Shown here: positions 23,819 to 34,112 of the stretch, piece by piece
Layout of the letters: every line of letters begins with the position of its first letter
Numbering within the stretch: the stretch's first letter is position 1
Made by a program: the position numbers and the translations under genes
The notes under the pieces: generated by a model
What the model was told of the DNA's origin: nothing
The model's database searches: none
The model's input: only the letters and a program-made list of their open reading frames with translations
Assembly: GCA_902786515.1 (NCBI GenBank)
Contig: CADADA010000006.1
Span: forward strand, 1 to 64,000
Direction of reading: 5' to 3'
DNA: 64,000 bases
DNA from: an uncultured Lachnospiraceae bacterium
GTDB taxonomy: Bacteria; Bacillota; Clostridia; Lachnospirales; Lachnospiraceae

Positions 23819-26800
23819 ATGAGAAAAAAGGCAAGGAGAAAGATTAAAAAAAGAATCAGTGCAGTATTTTTAGCAACTGCATTACTGGCTACAAGTATTA
23901 CGGGAAGCATTATTCACAGCAGGAATACTTACGCCGGTGAGGGTGACAAGATTAAGTTTGCACAGGGCGAAGGAACCGGAAGTGATTTTGATTCCTCATC
24001 ATGGAAGTTTGTTTCCAAAGATGGTGATGGACATGCTATTACAGATGCGGGGAAAAAGACTGAGATTATAACCAATCCTTACGGGGATCATGAAAATGTT
24101 ATAAGACTTATTAATGGTGTAAAGTCGAAGACTGGATCTGATTTGGGAATCGAAGATGTATCAGGCGGAAGTTATACTGCCTACAGAGTTGGAGAGGCAT
24201 TCTTAAGTAATCCGATAAAATTCAATTCTGATTCTAAGTTTTCCATGAAATTCACATGTTCCATGCCTGATGCAACGGTTAATCCGGAGCAGACGGGCGG
24301 TGACAAGTTTGCAAGAGAATATGGCGGAGACGGAATTGCGTTTGTTATGACGACAAATAACACACATGATGTGAATGCCGGAAGAGGAATTGGATATCAG
24401 GGAATTAACAACAGTCTGGCAATAGAGCTTGATTCTTTCTATAACGGAACTTATTATTATGCAGGAGGACTGCTGGGATATGAAAACTGGGATTTTGATA
24501 ATCAATGCTATTTTCACAAGAACTGGGATTATAATGGAAGCTCGAATTATGGAGACCCTAATCCGTTCCACGGCGACTATGTACAATATCGTAACTGGTT
24601 TCACTCAGAGAGATTTGATCATGTAGCGATTGTAGAAAATGGTGATATTACAAAGCATAAGGCAATCTCTTACATAAATGGTATAGATCCTACTGTTATG
24701 GGAGAATATAACAAATTTGTAAATCTTGCATATTATGACGGGCATTATGATTCAGACAATATGATTAGTATGTCAGAGTCGGATGCGATTGCAAAACTTA
24801 ATGATCCGACAGTTAAGACTAATAAAGAATCCAACAGAGATGATTGTGCGACACGTTTTGCTGACAAAGGTGTAAATAACCGTTTGTTTACCGTATGGGT
24901 TGACTATGACGGTAGCAAGATGAATGTGTATTATGCAAACGGAAAGTACTCTGAAGCTGTAAGACCTGATACGCCGCAGATTTCACAGACAGTGGATATG
25001 ACCGGATTTAATGGCAAGAATGTATACATGGGATTTACATCAGCTGTAGGTTCTTCAAAGGCAAACCATACAATACATTCGTTCTCATTTACAAATGTGT
25101 ATACGGCAGATTATAAGGTAGAGCATTATTTCCAGAATGCTCCGGGCTCTGATTCATATACTATAAATGATTCTTACACTGAGACCAAAGAGGAAGAAGT
25201 AGATACAGTTGTAAAGGATACAGAGTTTAAAAAGACAGTCGCAAATTATGAGTATGCTAATGTAGAAGGCAAATCTGTACCTCAGATAACTGTAAAAGAG
25301 GATGGTACATCTGTCCTTAAGTTATACTATAAATTAAAAACAGCTCCGTACAAGGTGGAACACTATTTCCAGGACTCGCCGGGTTCATCAAACTATACTT
25401 TGAATCCTGAGTATAACCAGACGGTTACGGATGCACTTGTGGGGTCTGTTGTTAAAGATACGTTATATAAAAAGACAGTTACGGGATATGATTATACAAG
25501 TGTAACAGGCAAATCTATACCTCAGATAACTGTAAAAGAGGACGGTACATCTGTTCTTAAGCTGTATTATAATCTGACAGAAAATGATAAGGCATCATAT
25601 TTGCTTAAATATTGGCTTAAAGATAAAGAAAGCGGAGAATATAAGCTGAAAGATACCTCGGCTACAAAGAAAGGTGATGTTGGTTCAGATGTCAAAGCAT
25701 CCGATGTTGATGCTTCCTACAGTTCGAAGTATTCTTCGGAACACTATGTATTAAGTACTGTTAAGGCGCAGGATGATAAGACAACTCTGGCTGAGAAGGA
25801 TAAGACATACGAGATGAACGTATATTATGATCCTGAAGAAGCTGAATACGAGATTAAGTATTATAAAAAGAATCCGGTGACGAATGTATATGAACTTGCA
25901 GATAAGTCAGAAATCAGAAAAGGTTACGTGGGTTCAGAGCATAAAGCAGAGGAATTTAATGCTGCTTATAAGACAAAATTTGCGGATTATAAATATGTTA
26001 ATACAGGTGATACAGTTGATAAGGTGACTTTGTCAAAAGCAGGTGAATTGTATACAATGAACGTATATTATGATCCTATGATTGCATATTATCAATTGGA
26101 GTATTATCTGTACGATACAGAATCTTCAACTTATAAATTAAAAGACGCTTCAGAGATACAGAAAGATTTGGTTGGAACAAAGCATGTTGTAACAGATGTT
26201 GACAGTGCATACAAAACGAAATATCCGGGATATGTTTTGAAAAATACAACTGACACAGTCAGCGAGGTAACCTTGGCGGAGGATGGAAAAACATATGTTA
26301 TGAAGGTGTATTACGAGCCTGAAAAGACCGGATATAAGCTTAACTATCATAAATATGATCCAAATACCGGCAAGTATGTTCTGACAGATTATACTGATGT
26401 ATATGACGGAATATTGGGAAGTACTTATAAGGTAACGGATGTTGATTCATCATATGCTAATAAATATCTTGCGGACGATTACGTTGTGAATGACAAAAAG
26501 AATGAAACATATTCAGTTACGTTATCTGAAAAAGATAAAGTGTACGAGATGGATGTGTATTACGACCCTAAGATTGCTACATACAAGACAGAATACTACC
26601 TCCAGCAGGATGATGGAACATATAAGCTTGTTGACAGCGTACCGGGACCTGAGACATATAGTGGAAAAACGGTCGACGCCGAAGAAAAAACATATCCAAA
26701 CTATGTACATGTTGTCAAAGACGGAATGTCAAATGAGACGGATGTTGTAAGAGCCGACAATTCCACAACGTTAAAGGTATACTATGATAAGATTCCGGCA

Positions 26801-28306
26801 AAGTATACTGTAAAATATTATTTGCAGGATAAGACAAATCCAAAAGAATATATTTATCAGGAAAAGGATACTGTAAGCAAGAATTCAACAGCAGGAACCC
26901 TGGTTAAAGATACGGCATATGTAAAAACGTATACAGATTACAAGTTCACGACTGTGGAAGGTAAGTCAATTCCGGAGATTACAGTTAAGGAAGATGGAAC
27001 ATCAGAACTGAAACTTTACTATATCCTTGACCCTCCTGTATATGCGATAGAATATTACATTGAAAAAGAAGACGGAACTTTTGAATTGGTACCGGAATAT
27101 TCTGAATCAGGTATTAAATCAGCTACGGGAGAAAAAGTAAAAGGCGAACATATTGATATACCGGGATATGTATATACGGTGGTAGATACAGCGACAGATA
27201 AGACTAATGACGAAGATATCGTAAAAAGTGACAGTTCGACAGTATTGAAGCTGTACTATAAGTTGGATAAGCCTGTAGAGACAAAATACACAGTTAAGTA
27301 TTATTTACAGGATAAAGACAATCCGTCTGAATACATTTGCCGTGAAGAGGATACTGTTTCGGTGAATTCTGAAGCAGGTGCGGTTGTTAAAGATACAGCA
27401 TATGTAAAAGATTATACAGATTATAAGTTCACGACAGTAGAAGGTAAATCAATCTCTGAGATAACCGTTAAGGAAGATGGAACATCAGAGCTTAAGTTAT
27501 ACTACAACTTAGATCCTCCTGTATATGCAATACAGTACTACATTGAAAAAGAGGATGGAACTTTTGAACTTGTAACAGAGTATTCAGAGAGTGGAATAAA
27601 ATCATCCACGGGAAAAACCGTTACAGGAGAGCACATTGATATTGACGGATATATTTATGTTACATTGGATACTGATACAGAAAAGACCAATGATGTGGAT
27701 ACTGTAAAGAGTGACAGCTCGACAATATTAAAATTGTATTATAAGCTTCCTAAATACAAGGTACAGTATTATGTTGAAAATGAAGATGGCGGATATGATT
27801 TGTATACCGAGTCTGTCGGAAAAGATAAAGTAGCAGCCGAGGTTAATGCTGATATTATTAAAATAAAAGGATATAAGCATGTTTTAATCGAGGATTCAAA
27901 TGAAGAGGATCTGGTTGCTGCTGATGAGTCAACTGTTTTAAAAGTATACTACAGATTAAAACAGGAGGAGACAACCATAAAAGAGACAACCACAAAAGAG
28001 ACAACCACAAAAGAGACAACCACTGAAGAAGCATCGGTTGAAGAGGAGAAAATTGTTGAAGAAGAGACGTCAGTTGAAGAGGAGACAATTGTTGAAGAAG
28101 AGACGTCAGTTGAAGAGGTGACAGTAACTGAAGAAACTGAAAAACCAACTGAACCGGCTACAACAACAAAACCGGCCGAAACTACGACAGCAAAACCGGC
28201 ACAGTCACCTAAATTAGGTGATACTGTTCATAAGGCATTACTCATGATGCTGTTTTCGTCAGCAATGGTTGCAACGATATGTGTATTTGCAAAGAAACGT
28301 GATTAA
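23819..28306 (+). CDS. Large surface adhesin: L-type lectin domain plus MucBP-like repeats
   Basis: A 1495-residue exported protein. A basic signal peptide (ends near residue 40, NTYAGEGD) is followed by a legume-lectin-like domain (about 45-425) with GGDGIAFVMTTNN, GIGYQGINNSLAIELDSF and a late VYMGFTSAVG strand. From about 431 to 1380 run roughly a dozen repeats of about 75 residues in which a YKVEHYFQ or YKVKYYLQ start alternates with TSVLKLYYKL ends, as in MucBP-like repeats. A Thr/Glu-rich stalk (1387-1465) leads to SPKLGDT, a hydrophobic segment and KKRD. SPKLGD is a likely non-standard sortase signal (usual Clostridial form SPKTG). It probably binds glycans on plant, mucin or other cell surfaces. 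Confidence 0.85.
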   Translation: MRKKARRKIKKRISAVFLATALLATSITGSIIHSRNTYAGEGDKIKFAQGEGTGSDFDSSSWKFVSKDGDGHAITDAGKKTEIITNPYGDHENVIRLINGVKSKTGSDLGIEDVSGGSYTAYRVGEAFLSNPIKFNSDSKFSMKFTCSMPDATVNPEQTGGDKFAREYGGDGIAFVMTTNNTHDVNAGRGIGYQGINNSLAIELDSFYNGTYYYAGGLLGYENWDFDNQCYFHKNWDYNGSSNYGDPNPFHGDYVQYRNWFHSERFDHVAIVENGDITKHKAISYINGIDPTVMGEYNKFVNLAYYDGHYDSDNMISMSESDAIAKLNDPTVKTNKESNRDDCATRFADKGVNNRLFTVWVDYDGSKMNVYYANGKYSEAVRPDTPQISQTVDMTGFNGKNVYMGFTSAVGSSKANHTIHSFSFTNVYTADYKVEHYFQNAPGSDSYTINDSYTETKEEEVDTVVKDTEFKKTVANYEYANVEGKSVPQITVKEDGTSVLKLYYKLKTAPYKVEHYFQDSPGSSNYTLNPEYNQTVTDALVGSVVKDTLYKKTVTGYDYTSVTGKSIPQITVKEDGTSVLKLYYNLTENDKASYLLKYWLKDKESGEYKLKDTSATKKGDVGSDVKASDVDASYSSKYSSEHYVLSTVKAQDDKTTLAEKDKTYEMNVYYDPEEAEYEIKYYKKNPVTNVYELADKSEIRKGYVGSEHKAEEFNAAYKTKFADYKYVNTGDTVDKVTLSKAGELYTMNVYYDPMIAYYQLEYYLYDTESSTYKLKDASEIQKDLVGTKHVVTDVDSAYKTKYPGYVLKNTTDTVSEVTLAEDGKTYVMKVYYEPEKTGYKLNYHKYDPNTGKYVLTDYTDVYDGILGSTYKVTDVDSSYANKYLADDYVVNDKKNETYSVTLSEKDKVYEMDVYYDPKIATYKTEYYLQQDDGTYKLVDSVPGPETYSGKTVDAEEKTYPNYVHVVKDGMSNETDVVRADNSTTLKVYYDKIPAKYTVKYYLQDKTNPKEYIYQEKDTVSKNSTAGTLVKDTAYVKTYTDYKFTTVEGKSIPEITVKEDGTSELKLYYILDPPVYAIEYYIEKEDGTFELVPEYSESGIKSATGEKVKGEHIDIPGYVYTVVDTATDKTNDEDIVKSDSSTVLKLYYKLDKPVETKYTVKYYLQDKDNPSEYICREEDTVSVNSEAGAVVKDTAYVKDYTDYKFTTVEGKSISEITVKEDGTSELKLYYNLDPPVYAIQYYIEKEDGTFELVTEYSESGIKSSTGKTVTGEHIDIDGYIYVTLDTDTEKTNDVDTVKSDSSTILKLYYKLPKYKVQYYVENEDGGYDLYTESVGKDKVAAEVNADIIKIKGYKHVLIEDSNEEDLVAADESTVLKVYYRLKQEETTIKETTTKETTTKETTTEEASVEEEKIVEEETSVEEETIVEEETSVEEVTVTEETEKPTEPATTTKPAETTTAKPAQSPKLGDTVHKALLMMLFSSAMVATICVFAKKRD
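25109..27955 (+). repeat. Roughly twelve tandem MucBP-like repeats in the adhesin
   Basis: Coding repeats of about 225 bp, each with a conserved TVKEDGTSxLKLYY or equivalent end. Several units, such as the two spanning about 26780-27280 and 27280-27760, are highly similar at DNA level, so copy number could change by recombination. Confidence 0.8.
27980..28108 (+). repeat. In-frame micro-repeats in the adhesin stalk
   Basis: Three 15-bp units encode KETTT-type repeats (27980-28024), then two 36-bp units encode VEEExIVEEETS (28037-28072 and 28073-28108). All are multiples of 3, so length changes would keep the frame and vary stalk length. Confidence 0.8.
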
Positions 28307-28320
28307 TAGTTACATAATAT

Positions 28321-28356
28321 AAAAAACTGCCCTGATTTTGTCAGGGCAGTTGCTTT
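28321..28356 (+). terminator. Terminator after the adhesin gene
   Basis: AACTGCCCTGA / TCAGGGCAGTT with a TTTTG loop and T run. It overlaps the -35 of the glyA promoter. Confidence 0.85.
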
Positions 28357-28377
28357 TAGAAAATTGTAATGATATAA
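28349..28377 (+). promoter_or_regulatory. Promoter of glyA
   Basis: TTGCTT (28349-28354), 17 bp, TATAAT (28372-28377). The -35 lies in the right arm of the preceding terminator. Confidence 0.65.
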
Positions 28378-28421
28378 TATAGAACATAAAAAAAGAAGCC
28401 CGTTGGCAAAAGGAGGATATA

Positions 28422-29666
28422 ATGTTTTCATTTGACGAAGTAAAATCATTTGATACAGAAGTAGCTCAGGCTATGGAGCAGGAGCTGGAAAGACAGAGAA
28501 CCCATATAGAGCTGATTGCATCAGAGAATCTTGTAAGCAAGGCAGTTATGGCTGCTATGGGAAGTCATTTAACGAATAAATACGCAGAAGGATATCCGGG
28601 TAAGAGATATTATGGCGGATGTGAGTATGTTGATGTTGTTGAGACATTGGCTATAGAGCGCGCGAAGAAGTTATTTGACTGTGAGTATGCAAATGTTCAG
28701 CCACATTCAGGTGCACAGGCAAATCTTGCAGTATTCTTTGCATTAGTTAATCCGGATGACACGGTAATGGGAATGAGTCTGGCAGATGGCGGACACCTTA
28801 CTCACGGTTCACCGGTTAATATTTCAGGAAAGTATTTCAATATTGTATCATATGGCGTGAATGATGACGGTTATATTGATTATGATAATGTTCTTAAGAT
28901 TGCTAAAGAATGTAAACCAAAACTTATCGTTGCAGGTGCAAGTGCATATCCTAGAGAAATTGATTTCAAAAAATTCCGTGAGATAGCTGATGAGGTAGGT
29001 GCACACCTTATGGTAGATATGGCTCATATTGCAGGTCTTGTAGCTGCAGGATTACACATGAGTCCAATTCCTTATGCAGATGTTGTTACTACAACCACAC
29101 ATAAGACATTAAGAGGACCTAGAGGTGGTCTGATTCTTTGTAAGAGTGCAGAGAAAGCAAAAGAAATCAACTTTAACAAGGCTATTTTCCCGGGAATTCA
29201 GGGTGGACCTCTTATGCATGTAATTGCTGCCAAAGCAGTATGCTTCAAAGAAGCATTAGACGACAGCTATAAGGTATATATGAAAGGTGTTAAGGATAAT
29301 GCTGCCGCATTGGCAAAGGGACTTATGGACAATGGATTTAACCTAATTTCAGGCGGTACAGATAATCATTTGATGCTTGTAGATTTAAGAAACATGAATG
29401 TAACAGGAAAAGAGTGCGAAAAATTATTGGATGCAGCAAATATTACATGTAATAAGAATGCTATTCCAAATGATCCGCAGTCTCCGTTTGTTACAAGTGG
29501 TATCAGAATCGGTACACCTGCCGTTACATCAAGAGGAATGAATACAGAGGATATGGCTGTGATAGCTGATGCTATTTCACTCCTTGTAAAGGACTGTGAT
29601 GCTAACAAAGATAAGGCTATGGAACTTGTTAAGACATTGACAGATAAGTATCCTTTATACGAATAA
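28422..29666 (+). CDS. glyA: Serine hydroxymethyltransferase
   Basis: It interconverts serine and glycine and supplies one-carbon units on tetrahydrofolate, using pyridoxal phosphate. The 414-residue protein shows [30 protein letters not shown], the PLP-Lys motif [15 protein letters not shown] and the QGGP loop. AAAGGAGG precedes the ATG. It pairs metabolically with serC and serA further on. Confidence 0.97.
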   Translation: MFSFDEVKSFDTEVAQAMEQELERQRTHIELIASENLVSKAVMAAMGSHLTNKYAEGYPGKRYYGGCEYVDVVETLAIERAKKLFDCEYANVQPHSGAQANLAVFFALVNPDDTVMGMSLADGGHLTHGSPVNISGKYFNIVSYGVNDDGYIDYDNVLKIAKECKPKLIVAGASAYPREIDFKKFREIADEVGAHLMVDMAHIAGLVAAGLHMSPIPYADVVTTTTHKTLRGPRGGLILCKSAEKAKEINFNKAIFPGIQGGPLMHVIAAKAVCFKEALDDSYKVYMKGVKDNAAALAKGLMDNGFNLISGGTDNHLMLVDLRNMNVTGKECEKLLDAANITCNKNAIPNDPQSPFVTSGIRIGTPAVTSRGMNTEDMAVIADAISLLVKDCDANKDKAMELVKTLTDKYPLYE

Positions 29667-29696
29667 AAATTAAATAAAGGGATATACTATTTATAC

Positions 29697-29742
29697 AAAA
29701 GAGAACCGTGTTTATTATATATAGATGCAGGTTCTCTTTTTT
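29697..29742 (+). terminator. Terminator after glyA
   Basis: AAAAGAGAACC / GGTTCTCTTTTTT arms around a 22-base loop. Confidence 0.7.
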
Positions 29743-29774
29743 GGTATATGGGAAAATAGGGGAGGTAATTATCA

Positions 29775-30167
29775 TTGGAACAGGATTTTTTAAAATGCGG
29801 ACTTGCAGGCTGGTGTATGGAAGTGTTCTGGACAGGCTGTATAAGTATCCTGAAAAAAGATAAGAAGATGACCTGCAATACTTCATTGTTAATGTTTCCG
29901 ATTTACGGCATGGCTTCTGTTATCAGGCCTGCAAGCCGTATATTAAAAAACAGACATTTCATGTTCAGGGGAACGGTCTATGCATTTGGAATATTTATTA
30001 TGGAGTATGTTACGGGAAGTTTTTTGAAACGTAAAGGGATGTGTCCGTGGGACTACAGTGACAGTCGTTATAACGTAAACGGATTAATAAGACTTGATTA
30101 CGCACCTGCATGGTTTGGAGCGGGATTATTGTTTGAAAAAGTGTTGGGCATCAACGAAAAAGGATAA
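29775..30167 (+). CDS. Small membrane protein, PF06541-like (putative ABC transporter type IV, CmpB)
   Basis: A 130-residue protein with about four hydrophobic segments. The pattern of GWCMEVFWTG near the N-terminus and MEYVTGS...CPWDYSD...NVNGLIRLDYAPAWFGAG fits the family called ABC-transporter type IV, whose real function is unknown. TTG start at 29775, 9 bp after GGAGG. Alone between a terminator and the convergent aroC. Confidence 0.7.
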   Translation: MEQDFLKCGLAGWCMEVFWTGCISILKKDKKMTCNTSLLMFPIYGMASVIRPASRILKNRHFMFRGTVYAFGIFIMEYVTGSFLKRKGMCPWDYSDSRYNVNGLIRLDYAPAWFGAGLLFEKVLGINEKG

Positions 30168-30194
30168 AGAAAAATCTTTACCCTTTTATCAGCA

Positions 30195-31295
30195 TTAGTT
30201 GTTATAAACTTTTTTGATATTTTCGATATTTGATGACATGTTTATGAGCATCATGTCAAGTACTGTTAGTGCAACCATCGTTTCTACCACGACCACAGCT
30301 CTTGGAACTATGATAGGATCATGTCTTCCTTTGATATTAATACTGATATTTTCGTTTGATTTATTTACAGTATTCTGAGTCTTAAAAATGGAAGGAGTAG
30401 GTTTTATGTATGCTCTCATAACAAGGTCTGAACCGTCACTGATGCCGCCAAGAGTTCCCCCGGCATGATTAGTTTCTTTTGAAATACCGTTTCCGTCAAA
30501 ATAGAAACAATCATTATTGTCTGAGCCAAGAGAAGTACAAACATTTATTCCGTCGCCAATTTCAAAAGCTTTCACAGCACCTATAGAGACAAGAGCTTTT
30601 GAGAGGTTTGCGTCCAGCTTTTCAAATACAGGCTCGCCTATTCCGGCAGGTAGACCTTTTACGATACACTCAGCGACACCGCCTGCCGAATCAGTGTTTT
30701 CACGGATGGTATTAAGATATTCTTCAGCTTCTTTTGCTGTTTTTTCATCAGGCATATACAAAGGATTAGTATCTCTTGCATCAAGATTAAAATTTTCGGA
30801 TTTTACAGTGAATTCACCTATGGATTTTGTATAGGCACATACGGTGATTCCAAGCTCCTCGAGCACTTTTGCGGCAATAGCTCCACCGGCTACTCTTCCT
30901 ATCGTCTCTCTTCCGGAAGAGCGTCCTCCGCCTCTGTAATCCCTGAAACCATATTTCATGTCAAATGTATAATCGGCATGGCCCGGTCTGTAATAAGATG
31001 CAATTTCCGAATAATCATGTGAACGTTGTGAAGTGTTCATTACTACAAGTGATATCGGAGTACCTGTAGTTTTACCTTCAAAAACGCCTGATAAAATTTC
31101 TACAACATCATCTTCCTTTCTGGGGGTGGAAAATGCAGACTGTCCCGGTTTTCGCCTGTTTAGATATTTTTGTATATCTTCCTCGCATAGAGATATTCCT
31201 GCCGGGCACCCGTCAACAACGACACCCACGCCTTTGCCATGTGATTCGCCCCATGTAGTGATTCTGAAAATTGTTCCATATGAAGAACCAGCCAA
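30195..31295 (-). CDS. aroC: Chorismate synthase
   Basis: It makes chorismate from EPSP with reduced FMN, the last shared step of aromatic amino acid synthesis. The 366-residue protein has [18 protein letters not shown] at the N-terminus, [27 protein letters not shown] and the C-terminal [15 protein letters not shown] signature. It starts with a TTG at 31295; AAGGTGAC lies 5 bp upstream. It is the only housekeeping gene on the minus strand in this part of the window and stands alone. Confidence 0.96.
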   Translation of the reverse strand: MAGSSYGTIFRITTWGESHGKGVGVVVDGCPAGISLCEEDIQKYLNRRKPGQSAFSTPRKEDDVVEILSGVFEGKTTGTPISLVVMNTSQRSHDYSEIASYYRPGHADYTFDMKYGFRDYRGGGRSSGRETIGRVAGGAIAAKVLEELGITVCAYTKSIGEFTVKSENFNLDARDTNPLYMPDEKTAKEAEEYLNTIRENTDSAGGVAECIVKGLPAGIGEPVFEKLDANLSKALVSIGAVKAFEIGDGINVCTSLGSDNNDCFYFDGNGISKETNHAGGTLGGISDGSDLVMRAYIKPTPSIFKTQNTVNKSNENISINIKGRHDPIIVPRAVVVVETMVALTVLDMMLINMSSNIENIKKVYNN

Positions 31296-31392
31296 TATAA
31301 GTCACCTTCACTTTCTGATAAAATTAGTACTTGTATCATTGTATAATGAATATTAATAAAAATCAAATTGTTTCTTATTTTTAAGAAATTAC

Positions 31393-31421
31393 TTGATAAT
31401 ATGTAAAAATAACATTATAAT
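31393..31421 (+). promoter_or_regulatory. Promoter of tgt-yajC and perhaps leuB
   Basis: TTGATA (31393-31398), 17 bp, TATAAT (31416-31421). No further clear promoter or terminator was seen before leuB at 32990. Confidence 0.75.
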
Positions 31422-31451
31422 GTAGATTATGTGTGAAGGAGAAAATCGTGT

Positions 31452-32591
31452 ATGAGTAAGAATTATAGATTAATAACCTTAGACGGTAGAGCAAAACGCG
31501 GAGAATTAGATACTGTTCATGGCACTATACAGACACCTGTATTCATGAATGTTGGGACGGCAGCGGCTATAAAAGGTGCCGTTTCTACTGAGGATTTAGA
31601 GCGGATAGGGACACAGGTGGAATTATCCAATACATATCACCTTCATGTAAGACCGGGAGACAGACTCATAAAGCAGATGGGTGGTCTGCATAAGTTTATG
31701 GTTTGGGACAAACCAATTCTTACGGATTCAGGAGGGTTTCAGGTATTCTCACTTGCAGGTCTTAGAAAGATAAAAGAAGAGGGCGTGTATTTTAATTCAC
31801 ATGTAGACGGAAGAAAAATATTTATGGGACCTGAAGAAAGCATGCAGATTCAGTCAAATCTGGCATCTACGATAGCGATGGCATTTGATGAGTGCCCGCC
31901 ACATCCGGCTACGAGAGATTATATGAAACGTTCAGTTGACAGGACAACAAGATGGCTGGTAAGATGTAAAAATGAGATGGACAGGCTTAACGGACTTGAA
32001 GACACGATTAATAAAGAGCAGATGCTGTTTGGAATCAATCAGGGCGGAACGTTTGAGGATATAAGGATAGAGCATGCAAAGACAATTTCGGAGATGGATT
32101 TGGACGGATATGCTTTAGGAGGACTTGCAGTTGGAGAGTCTCATGAAGAGATGTACAGGATTTTAGATGAGACCGTTCCATATCTTCCATTGGAGAAACC
32201 GACATATCTTATGGGAGTCGGTACACCGGAAAATATTCTTGAGGCTGTTGCAAGAGGTGTGGATTTCTTTGATTGCGTTTATCCTTCAAGAAATGGCAGA
32301 CATGGACATGTTTATACAAATTATGGAAAATTAAATCTTTTCAATGCAAAGTATGAAACAGACACAAAACCTATCGAAGAAGGATGCGGTTGTCCGGCTT
32401 GTAAAAGGTACAGCAGAGCATATATAAGACACCTTCTTAAGGCGAAGGAAATGCTTGGTATGAGATTATGTGTATTGCATAATTTGTATTTCTATAATAC
32501 AATGATGAGTGAGATTCGTCATGCCATTGAAGAACACAGGTATGATGATTACAAGAATAAAAAGATAGAAAAAATGAAAGTGTTGGTATAG
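31452..32591 (+). CDS. tgt: Queuine tRNA-ribosyltransferase
   Basis: It exchanges guanine at position 34 of GUN-anticodon tRNAs for preQ1. The 379-residue protein has the active-site DSGGFQVFSL, the second Asp region FDCVYPSRNGRHGH and the zinc site CGCPACKRY with His in RHLLKAKEM or CVLHNLY. AAGGAG lies 9 bp before the ATG. The common tgt-yajC order follows. Confidence 0.97.
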   Translation: MSKNYRLITLDGRAKRGELDTVHGTIQTPVFMNVGTAAAIKGAVSTEDLERIGTQVELSNTYHLHVRPGDRLIKQMGGLHKFMVWDKPILTDSGGFQVFSLAGLRKIKEEGVYFNSHVDGRKIFMGPEESMQIQSNLASTIAMAFDECPPHPATRDYMKRSVDRTTRWLVRCKNEMDRLNGLEDTINKEQMLFGINQGGTFEDIRIEHAKTISEMDLDGYALGGLAVGESHEEMYRILDETVPYLPLEKPTYLMGVGTPENILEAVARGVDFFDCVYPSRNGRHGHVYTNYGKLNLFNAKYETDTKPIEEGCGCPACKRYSRAYIRHLLKAKEMLGMRLCVLHNLYFYNTMMSEIRHAIEEHRYDDYKNKKIEKMKVLV

Positions 32592-32609
32592 CAACAGAAT
32601 GGAGGAAAG

Positions 32610-32960
32610 ATGAATTTAGCGAGTATTTTATTGGCATCGGGTGCATCGGGTGCGCAGTCTGCTGCAGGTTCAATTACGGTTATGATTGCATGGGTTGCAG
32701 GATGTGTGCTTATTATGTATTTGTTAATGGTAAAACCACAGAAAAAGCAGCAGAGAGAACTGGAGAGTATGTTATCGTCATTGGAGGTCGGTGACAGCGT
32801 ATTGACAACTGGCGGATTCTATGGAGTTATAATCGATATAAGTGATGAAGTCGTTATAGTAGAATTTGGAAATAATAAAAACTGTCGTATTCCGATGAAA
32901 AAAGGTGCTATAGTAGAAGTTGAAAAGGCAGCTGACGGTATAGAGACAGAAAGTAAATAA
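32610..32960 (+). CDS. yajC: Preprotein translocase accessory subunit YajC
   Basis: A 116-residue protein with one transmembrane segment (about 21-42) and a short cytoplasmic domain ([32 protein letters not shown]), which binds SecDF in known systems. Its position directly after tgt is typical. Confidence 0.95.
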   Translation: MNLASILLASGASGAQSAAGSITVMIAWVAGCVLIMYLLMVKPQKKQQRELESMLSSLEVGDSVLTTGGFYGVIIDISDEVVIVEFGNNKNCRIPMKKGAIVEVEKAADGIETESK

Positions 32961-32989
32961 ATAAAACAATAAAGAAAAGAGGGATTTTG

Positions 32990-34072
32990 ATGGAATTCAA
33001 AATAACTGTGATGCCGGGAGACGGAATCGGACCGGAGATAGTAGCTGAAGCAAAAAAAGTATTGGATCAGGTAGGTAAAAAATACGGACATACCTTTAAT
33101 TACACGGAAGTAAAGATTGGCGGCATATCTATTGATACATATGGAGTTCCGCTTACTGATGAAGCTATTGAGACTGCAAAATCGAGTGATGCAGTATTGC
33201 TTGGTGCCGTGGGTGGTATTGTAGGAAAAGATAAGTGGTATGAGCTTGAACCGGCTAAGAGACCGGAAGCAGGTTTATTAAAGATAAGAAAAAGTCTCGG
33301 ACTTTATGCAAATTTAAGACCGGCATATCTTTATGATGAGTTAAGGGATGCCTGTCCGTTAAAAGAAGAGATAGCTGCTGCAGGATTTGATATGGTAGTA
33401 GTAAGAGAACTGACGGGCGGTCTGTATTTTGGAGAAAGATGTACGAAAGAAGTTGATGGAGTTGTTACGGCAGTAGACACTCTTACTTATACAGAAGATG
33501 AGATTAGAAGAATTGCGGTTCAGGGATTTGAGATTGCAAGAAAACGAAATAAAAATGTAATCAGTGTAGATAAAGCAAATGTTCTTGATTCATCAAGATT
33601 ATGGCAGAAGATAGTAGCAGAGGTTGCAAAAGATTATCCGGATGTGAAAGTGTCAAATATGCTTGTTGATAACTGTGCAATGCAGCTGGTAAAAGACCCT
33701 AAGCAGTTTGATGTTATTCTGACAGAGAATATGTTTGGTGATATTTTATCTGATGAAGCAAGTATGATTACCGGTTCTATCGGAATGCTCCCTTCAGCAA
33801 GCCTTGGTTATAACAAGATGGGACTATACGAGCCGAGTCATGGTGCTGCACCTGATATAGCAGGAAAGAATATAGCCAATCCTCTTGCGACGATTCTTTC
33901 TGCGGCAATGATGTTAAGATATTCGTTCGACCTCGATGCAGAGGCTGATGCCATCGAAGATGCAGTAAAGAAAGTGCTGAGTGATGGAATCAGAACGGTT
34001 GATATTATGTCAGAAGGAATGAAACAGGTCAGCTGTACACAGATGGGTGACGAGATTTGTGCACGTATTTAA
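32990..34072 (+). CDS. leuB: 3-isopropylmalate dehydrogenase
   Basis: It oxidises and decarboxylates 3-isopropylmalate in leucine synthesis. The 360-residue protein opens with [23 protein letters not shown] and contains [21 protein letters not shown] and the NAD/Mg region [18 protein letters not shown]. The ATG at 32990 follows AGAGGGA; a TTG one codon before is unlikely. leuC/leuD are not next to it here but may be the pair(s) at 9216-12743. Confidence 0.96.
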   Translation: MEFKITVMPGDGIGPEIVAEAKKVLDQVGKKYGHTFNYTEVKIGGISIDTYGVPLTDEAIETAKSSDAVLLGAVGGIVGKDKWYELEPAKRPEAGLLKIRKSLGLYANLRPAYLYDELRDACPLKEEIAAAGFDMVVVRELTGGLYFGERCTKEVDGVVTAVDTLTYTEDEIRRIAVQGFEIARKRNKNVISVDKANVLDSSRLWQKIVAEVAKDYPDVKVSNMLVDNCAMQLVKDPKQFDVILTENMFGDILSDEASMITGSIGMLPSASLGYNKMGLYEPSHGAAPDIAGKNIANPLATILSAAMMLRYSFDLDAEADAIEDAVKKVLSDGIRTVDIMSEGMKQVSCTQMGDEICARI

Positions 34073-34112
34073 ATATATTTTAGAATGTTGATGAAAGGAA
34101 TGTGTGATAAAA

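Noticed and set aside
25109..28108. Repeat-rich stretch as a CRISPR array
   Set aside because: The repeats are in-frame coding units of varying length in a surface protein; there are no short identical repeats with regular unique spacers.
29775..30167. True ABC transporter component
   Set aside because: The family name suggests this, but the protein has no ATPase partner nearby and no transporter motif; called only as a family member of unknown function.
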